Of a stretch of 64,000 nt of DNA, positions 61,101 through 64,000 are shown one piece after another. Every line of letters starts with the position of its first letter. Within the stretch, counting starts at the first letter, position 1. The notes under the pieces are model-generated. The model saw only the letters and a list, made by a program, of their open reading frames with translations. It had not been told where the DNA came from and did not search any database. The stretch lies in assembly GCA_029855935.1 (NCBI GenBank), contig JAGSHN010000017.1:1-64000 (forward strand). The letters run 5' to 3'. Made by a program: the position numbers and the translations under genes. The DNA comes from Candidatus Thorarchaeota archaeon. GTDB taxonomy: Archaea > Asgardarchaeota > Thorarchaeia > Thorarchaeales > Thorarchaeaceae.

Positions 61101-62383
61101 TCGGCCATCTGGTAGGCCAAGTAGGTGGACCACGTATCTGTACCAAACGAGTAGACGACGGCCTGAAAGAGGTTCGCCGTTCGATTCTCCGTCACACCCC
61201 TCTCGGGGTTGTACACCTGATACTCGAACCACGGGTCGGTGTACTTCTCCCGATTCTCCCAGTGGTAGCCCCAGCGTTCCTCGCTATACGTGACCACAAT
61301 GGAATCATTCCAGTAGTAGGTGCCTGTGGCGGTGTCATACACCCAGCCGCCAGTGACGTTGTGCTCGACAACGTAGGGACCGTCAACGTATTCCCTGACG
61401 CTGACCACACTGGGCACGCTGAAGTACACAGAGGCGTTGTCGAGGTTCGTGCCGTGTATAGTCACCGTCGTGTTGAAGTCAACGCCACGGGTGGCAGAAT
61501 ATACAAAGTTGCCATCGTCGTCCACCCTGTCGGGCATGAAGTACCCGCCTATGGACTGGGCAAGGGCCTGATCCACCGGCATCCCTACAGCACGGTAGGT
61601 CAGCTCGTCCTCCCTGCTCTCCGCGAGCATATTGAGATTGTTGTCGAAGGCAATGGCGTGAAAGCCCCATAGACCCAGCGGGGCAGATGTGTTGAACCGC
61701 AGCTGGAACTGAGCCCAGATATTCTCGGGGCCCACGTAGAAGGCACAGGCTGGTTCATCCATCTCCATGAACGGATCCACTGGAGGCCCGAAGTAGTCCT
61801 CGAATGTCCAACCCGGAGGCAGCTCCTGCGGAGGCTCCTCTATGGGAGTAAAGTTGTAGGTGGAATATATCTGCCATCGTGCAGTGGGAATCTCGTAGAA
61901 ACCGATGAACTCTGTGGTAGCCGTATCTGAACCGCCAGGCATCCACATCTCCGACAGATTCAGGTACATGCCCGAGAATGCGACGGCATAGGGGACCTGG
62001 CCGCCAACCGCGGTCTTAGGTATCTTGAGTATGTAGTTCGCCCACCCATTGATGGCAACCGTATCATTCTTCTCAATCAGCTGGTCGGTTGTGGCGTTTC
62101 TTATCGTCCACGTTATCCTCGGCCCGAACTGCCAATAGCTTGAGGAAAACGTGTCAGTCCACGCTTCGCTGTTTACTCCCTGCTCCCAGTCGACACGGGT
62201 ATAGTTCTGGGGATAGTCAGCAGGCGACATCGCACGCGGGCCAGTGTCCAGAGGCACTACGTCCGGTGTGGACTCGCTGGCTGTGGGTGAGGTGTCGCTC
62301 ATAATCGGTGAGGGGGAGAGGAACAACGAGAGCGCGAACAGAAATATGACTGACAGACCAATATGAGCAGCTCTCTTTTCCAT
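55148..62383 (-). CDS. Giant cell-surface protein with five Ig-like domains, C-terminally anchored (2,411 aa)
   Basis: Signal peptide (HIGLSVIFLFALSLFLSPSP), about 1,880 residues of aromatic- and Asn-rich sequence collinear with the first giant protein (TGSDFSTFDERP, GYWDVAWM, AEEEGWDW, DLDGDLST, DPVFVSYSSSRG), five Ig-like domains each starting near a PxIxS/D motif (about 1,880-2,355), a Thr/Glu-rich linker (TTTETTTTETTSTTT), a TM helix and KRKK. The Ig set is what it has beyond its paralogue. ATG 62383 has AGGAG nine bases upstream; the frame opens at 62413. Probably a structural cell-envelope protein; the extra domains may reach outward or bind partners. Confidence 0.85.
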   Translation of the reverse strand: MEKRAAHIGLSVIFLFALSLFLSPSPIMSDTSPTASESTPDVVPLDTGPRAMSPADYPQNYTRVDWEQGVNSEAWTDTFSSSYWQFGPRITWTIRNATTDQLIEKNDTVAINGWANYILKIPKTAVGGQVPYAVAFSGMYLNLSEMWMPGGSDTATTEFIGFYEIPTARWQIYSTYNFTPIEEPPQELPPGWTFEDYFGPPVDPFMEMDEPACAFYVGPENIWAQFQLRFNTSAPLGLWGFHAIAFDNNLNMLAESREDELTYRAVGMPVDQALAQSIGGYFMPDRVDDDGNFVYSATRGVDFNTTVTIHGTNLDNASVYFSVPSVVSVREYVDGPYVVEHNVTGGWVYDTATGTYYWNDSIVVTYSEERWGYHWENREKYTDPWFEYQVYNPERGVTENRTANLFQAVVYSFGTDTWSTYLAYQMAEYVQDDRGHWFETMKWYYEPYPTNGTLPIVYVLNGTTSEHYTDGDNEVVVFRGHVSENITLPSNEVTQSLRVDVSVADIFGRYLPRFDYLPFVAHETFSADMFNQLAVDTPVSVVKLLHKGQPFEPSWMFLTDHGDTFEVTSRLQGGAAYADDIDGVAFVLTGWSYDWGKTDNSSWSQDAQVEIWMKASPAGQFEVTVYNYTHRVQYVYGETWEWKYVEVFPGYWEWRQVHETTWHWEDLVWDFKTNNWTTEYVHYHGNETVMPASYVLVGNLSYYVQGDDLRVSFDVTPTADMPELEWNWDYYYGNLTWVVDYEAGWGEHVALGWTNQLVYSYLDNGTRTYVDTPFKALLMRNNDTDVIYPTRIDHYVMIGGQKHFVKEFTETLPDGTTRRHILFEEWDPHAYDPHRQEYSGNWVHYYELLNGTRVYAEFGKVAPIYNTTLDTGESFLSVGNYTDHHWWNGTDSHMPAINGSLIVRPDPWNYTSVLLDTIPMKPVGLGVIANGSSVIYYATEPEWHNDHYVIYINSTWEQIEVWKGHCPEYNRSAYYYVNHTDGATYWLWDGVWPFQVYEGNFSGKHVIALDKYLDSYSFTTINGTEYELPYPGAGAWDPWDLESKTPGDIFVLINETWAATQYNGTYTYDDGIDVYDYDFYTAVVNGTTYNLTKFGRRPYSWAPKDEFDYLWSTNIGGSTPVPAINLAGWRVAYGHTDLNTREFVVEGWFDVKSGWLNDWGDGGITDWTGDTEIARLADGSVLNYTHFDRPLFYKVTLSNGTVFYTTEPYAYDFAPYDEDLGHNVHEFFYTWDLDGQMLTWEAGEIVNVTAMRPDDYLPGSPAQFLFQGVWRNQTTYTVDQYNFDKNSWESRPYENLIVESYPALVNSTDEFEIVDYHDDSQHRYDIPQFNFTMGATTYNVTGGREMIYKVYKFWGLGKKLDYAPLPITIVRQQWSVIVGAPKFGLWDMRTWTEDPNTGAIDLDGDLSTTNDQYYVRNTFQSTDTYNQTEQYLWVSILWEPNATKVGDEFHVDSYMGLVTVNWTTFWSDNYTWYKADSGAVVTPAEWAQINSTIFDDAGNPRPGYWDVAWMARNFTSQDLKKEAEEEGWDWAIQDSQEWSWIWWELSEHYLSDMGNGSVMSVDSWYEYAGLFSWEDDNQNDVMDFIPDDPENSEVTHYWLPDDVSGVQFLTPNASLTSGSENWPLNASVPFGVTFDNVSGTAYPFGTQSYWDWYQGAMTGSDFSTFDERPVRANVSEISLGAAFQGVLTGGSSNNGTVKFNVTIGNWDTDAPGGRSVLENRSLGIAFYTDVLMVSENGVPLNATYFDQHGQPVSGNQTVVSSRYAVAAAAAQVASMDLGGVHYQWDRNRSAMYTTVDAQTIPADLFEEAYLSDMGVTATPFEISTSQFYTLINYKWWDGYKVSVDPVFVSYSSSRGVTDNSDPSIDSLSATTRFVDGKERVSFEVAASDTGGSGVAEVWVYNPDGFHQNVSLEYNGDTHTWEGSVEMVGTDPYSTSFVVYVRDYTGNYIASSPIDHTFYNDPTPPTIDSIGVGTATSTSVLITASARDTDSGVDRVEIYIQNTEEAISMNYNSTTSQWEGYLTRSSDYAYTAAYKVRVYDAAGNMIESSTMYYNFPDNLAPVISDVSGTKGEVSGQEVLVVEVSVFDNGGSGLSSVQLIYTISGSDTTVDMTYDSGADVWRYTVPNQAPGTYVFYRVRATDGQGNVATTDQYVYRFSTEGDTPPGIGSLSYSPTSPTSSDAVNVSVTILDDGTILNATLYYKVDDGNWTSILMTASGSTYWAIIPAQPHGSVVTFYVVAYDNLEQRSQSAEASYTVSDDVSPPTISSVSIDKASPTSSDSVTVTATVTDDMGVYNVTLYYSVDGGAWIAVTMSSIGSNQYTGTIPPQADGSVVTYYVVAYDTAGKSSQSAQQSYTVSDMTVTTTETTTTETTSTTTGFTPGPGVSLDFGLLGVVGVLALVIVLMALMVKRKK

Positions 62384-62560
62384 CGTAAAGACTCCTATAG
62401 ATTGTTCTCTCAAGTGACGCTATGATCAGTAGACCTGCAGCAGAAGAGACTCTCCGTGGCGTGCCAGACTCAGCACAGTATTCGACGCGTCCCAGTTCAG
62501 GGGACAGCAGGCGAAGAACTCCTCTGTGACAGCGCTAGCAACGCTCTTGAGTTTCAGAGA

Positions 62561-62570
62561 AATATAAGGG
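62561..62570 (-). promoter_or_regulatory. TATA-like element of the second giant surface-protein gene
   Basis: Minus-strand CCCTTATATT, about 180 bases before ATG 62383, sharing its nine-base core with the element of the paralogue. It would give a leader near 155 bases. Confidence 0.45.
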
Positions 62571-62656
62571 TTGGTCGGACATACTCCGGCGCTCTATATG
62601 TCATCTGAATTGATGGTGGGAAGGAACTGCCGGGTCCACCCCGGCCATTGGCAGCA

Positions 62657-64000
62657 TTACCAGATAGGCAATCCAGAGGCAACCATCTGCACCACCAGTT
62701 CGGTGATGTAAGCCTCGACAAGTGCAGCAATGACTAGGAAGAACAGAACGAGACCATACGTCCGCCATAGCCGGCCATCGGTGAGCACCTTCTTGGTGTG
62801 CTCGGGGACATCGTCCCATCGCTCCTCGACCACCACGGGCGCTATCTCACGTGCTATCCTGAAGGATGCAGCGGCCGCGAAGAGGAATGCTGGAATCTCC
62901 ACAACACCGTGAGGCAGCACGTAGGCAAGAAAGAGAGTCAGGTCGCCGATGAATGCGTGAAGTGTTGCCAGGCCAGCAAGCCACAGTGCGGTTGACAGGA
63001 CTTCCGCGATACCCACAGACATCAGGCTAAACCTGATGTATGTGATGAGCGGGTCCTCCGCCCGAACCTCAGGCCTACCCGAATACACGAGCTTGTATGG
63101 GCCCGCAATTATCATCGGTAGCACTACAAGGGCGATGAGCGTGAACTGATCATCGTAGACAAAGTACTCGATAGTGAAGGCCAGTATCAGCGGCGGGAAC
63201 CACCATGGGTTTGCCCGGCCCTCCGTGGCCTTACTTGCGAACGCGGCCACCAGCATCACAACGAACAGCGGTACGAGTATGACAGCCGCTCGATAACCCA
63301 GTGCCGCACTGAATGTCCACGGCCAGAACGCATCACCCTCCGCTTGACTCGGGCGGAGGACTCCTCTCTCGATATCAAGAATCGTCCAGATGTATGCCAC
63401 AGCAGCACCAATCGCAGCGAGCACAATTCCAAGGACGCCTACCCGGATATCACCTCCGCGCTTCTGAGCAGCCACGAGCCACAGAATGATCGACCAAAAC
63501 ACAGGACCCGCCACCAGCATCAGGAAGGTCCTGATGATGTTGTGTTCGAGCACTATGGTGAATCGCAAAGATGTTGAGGCCAGTACAAGCTCCAGACCGT
63601 CAGGCAGACCAATCTCTGCGATGAGAGCATCAAACCACGGGCCGACGAAGTAGGGGTCCGCCACAAAGGAGAGTGCCGCGACACCGATCACTGTCAGGAC
63701 AATCCCCCCGAAGAACATACCAACCGCATCGTAGATGTCGCGAGCGTGCACATTCAACAGCGGCCCCGAAGACTCGCCACTCTCCTCGCGCCACCTCTCC
63801 CTGTACTCGAAGTAGTACATCAGGAAGAGCGTCGCGCTGATGAAGATGGGCATATTGACCACGAACTGTGCGGCAAGCCTGTAGAGCCATTCCTCTGCTC
63901 CCGGAATCAGGATGAGCGGACGCAGGTGGTAGAAGGTGCCGAAGGTCTCGCTCTGAACAGGAGTGGTGGCAAGTTGGATCAAATAGTCAAGGCCGGGAAG
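62657..64000 (-). CDS. SpoIIM (DUF95)-family multi-spanning membrane protein (5' end outside window)
   Basis: 447 residues are visible; the frame is open to the window edge, so the N terminus is missing. About ten TM helices. The C-terminal half contains the family signature VLPHGVVEIPAFLFAAAASFRIA, typical of stage II sporulation protein M-like proteins, which in archaea have nothing to do with sporulation and are often paired with transporters or membrane-remodelling genes. The remaining helices have no recognised motif. The 240-base gap to the giant gene carries that gene's promoter. Confidence 0.8.
   Translation of the reverse strand, partial: LPGLDYLIQLATTPVQSETFGTFYHLRPLILIPGAEEWLYRLAAQFVVNMPIFISATLFLMYYFEYRERWREESGESSGPLLNVHARDIYDAVGMFFGGIVLTVIGVAALSFVADPYFVGPWFDALIAEIGLPDGLELVLASTSLRFTIVLEHNIIRTFLMLVAGPVFWSIILWLVAAQKRGGDIRVGVLGIVLAAIGAAVAYIWTILDIERGVLRPSQAEGDAFWPWTFSAALGYRAAVILVPLFVVMLVAAFASKATEGRANPWWFPPLILAFTIEYFVYDDQFTLIALVVLPMIIAGPYKLVYSGRPEVRAEDPLITYIRFSLMSVGIAEVLSTALWLAGLATLHAFIGDLTLFLAYVLPHGVVEIPAFLFAAAASFRIAREIAPVVVEERWDDVPEHTKKVLTDGRLWRTYGLVLFFLVIAALVEAYITELVVQMVASGLPIW

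Noticed and set aside
1-64000. tRNA, rRNA, insertion-sequence or transposase genes
   Set aside because: None recognised on either strand when reading the intergenic regions; a covariance-model scan would be needed to exclude small or intron-containing tRNAs.

Overview
The window looks like a chromosomal stretch of an archaeon with a G+C content that by eye is in the mid-50s percent. The archaeal signals are a geranylgeranyl-reductase family protein, a 2-phosphoglycerate kinase, an RPA/SSB-type OB-fold protein, A/T-rich TATA-like elements 25-35 bases ahead of many starts, and many GTG/TTG starts. A TPR protein with a longin-like C-terminal domain, NosD-like parallel-beta-helix surface proteins and a reductive-dehalogenase homologue would fit an Asgard-type (for example Thorarchaeia/Heimdallarchaeia-like) genome. 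That placement is inference; no rRNA or other marker settles it.

Layout. 1-6,140: a truncated membrane protein with a zinc ribbon, a stand-alone response regulator, an OB-fold protein, 2-phosphoglycerate kinase, a reductive-dehalogenase-like Fe-S protein and a DDAH-family amidinohydrolase. 6,176-17,605 (minus): an eleven-gene complex I operon in the order nuoA-J-K-C-D-H-I-M2-L-M-N. 17,606-20,820: a mostly empty gap, a DUF3782-type PD-(D/E)XK protein and two small membrane proteins. 20,843-24,294: a protein in which a GlcD-type FAD oxidase is fused to NuoB, facing away from a CCG-domain (GlcF/HdrD-like) Fe-S protein. 24,285-27,827: a MenA/UbiA-type prenyltransferase, a polyprenyl diphosphate synthase and a geranylgeranyl reductase. 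27,929-35,780: two tandem NosD-like surface proteins, a small EF-Tu-domain-2-like protein, two zinc-ribbon proteins of unknown function and a short-repeat beta protein. 36,422-46,209: mutS, rpe, a transaldolase/F6P-aldolase, an amidohydrolase, the TPR-longin protein and mutL. 46,210-48,520: a visibly A/T-richer segment with three overlapping small minus-strand genes. 48,521-64,000: a YbjN-like protein, two giant paralogous cell-surface proteins (1,945 and 2,411 residues) and a truncated SpoIIM-family membrane protein.

How it fits together. The central theme is a rewired respiratory complex I. The operon has no nuoB and no nuoE/F/G. NuoB, with all four N2-cluster cysteines, is instead the C-terminal half of a protein whose N-terminal half is a GlcD/lactate-dehydrogenase-type flavoprotein. 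A partner resembling GlcF/HdrD is divergently transcribed beside it, and a four-helix membrane protein follows the fusion. The operon also has four antiporter-like subunits rather than three, and NuoL carries a visible 26-residue duplication in its lateral-helix region, as expected if the helix must span one more subunit. In NuoD the tyrosine that normally contacts the quinone head group is a methionine. The neighbouring prenyltransferase, prenyl synthase and reductase could make or saturate a menaquinone-type lipid carrier. I infer an unusual complex I-like enzyme with an alternative FAD/Fe-S input module; its donor and direction of electron flow cannot be read from the sequence.

Many start sites were moved from the longest frame to internal starts on the basis of TATA-like elements and ribosome-binding sequences; each entry says so.
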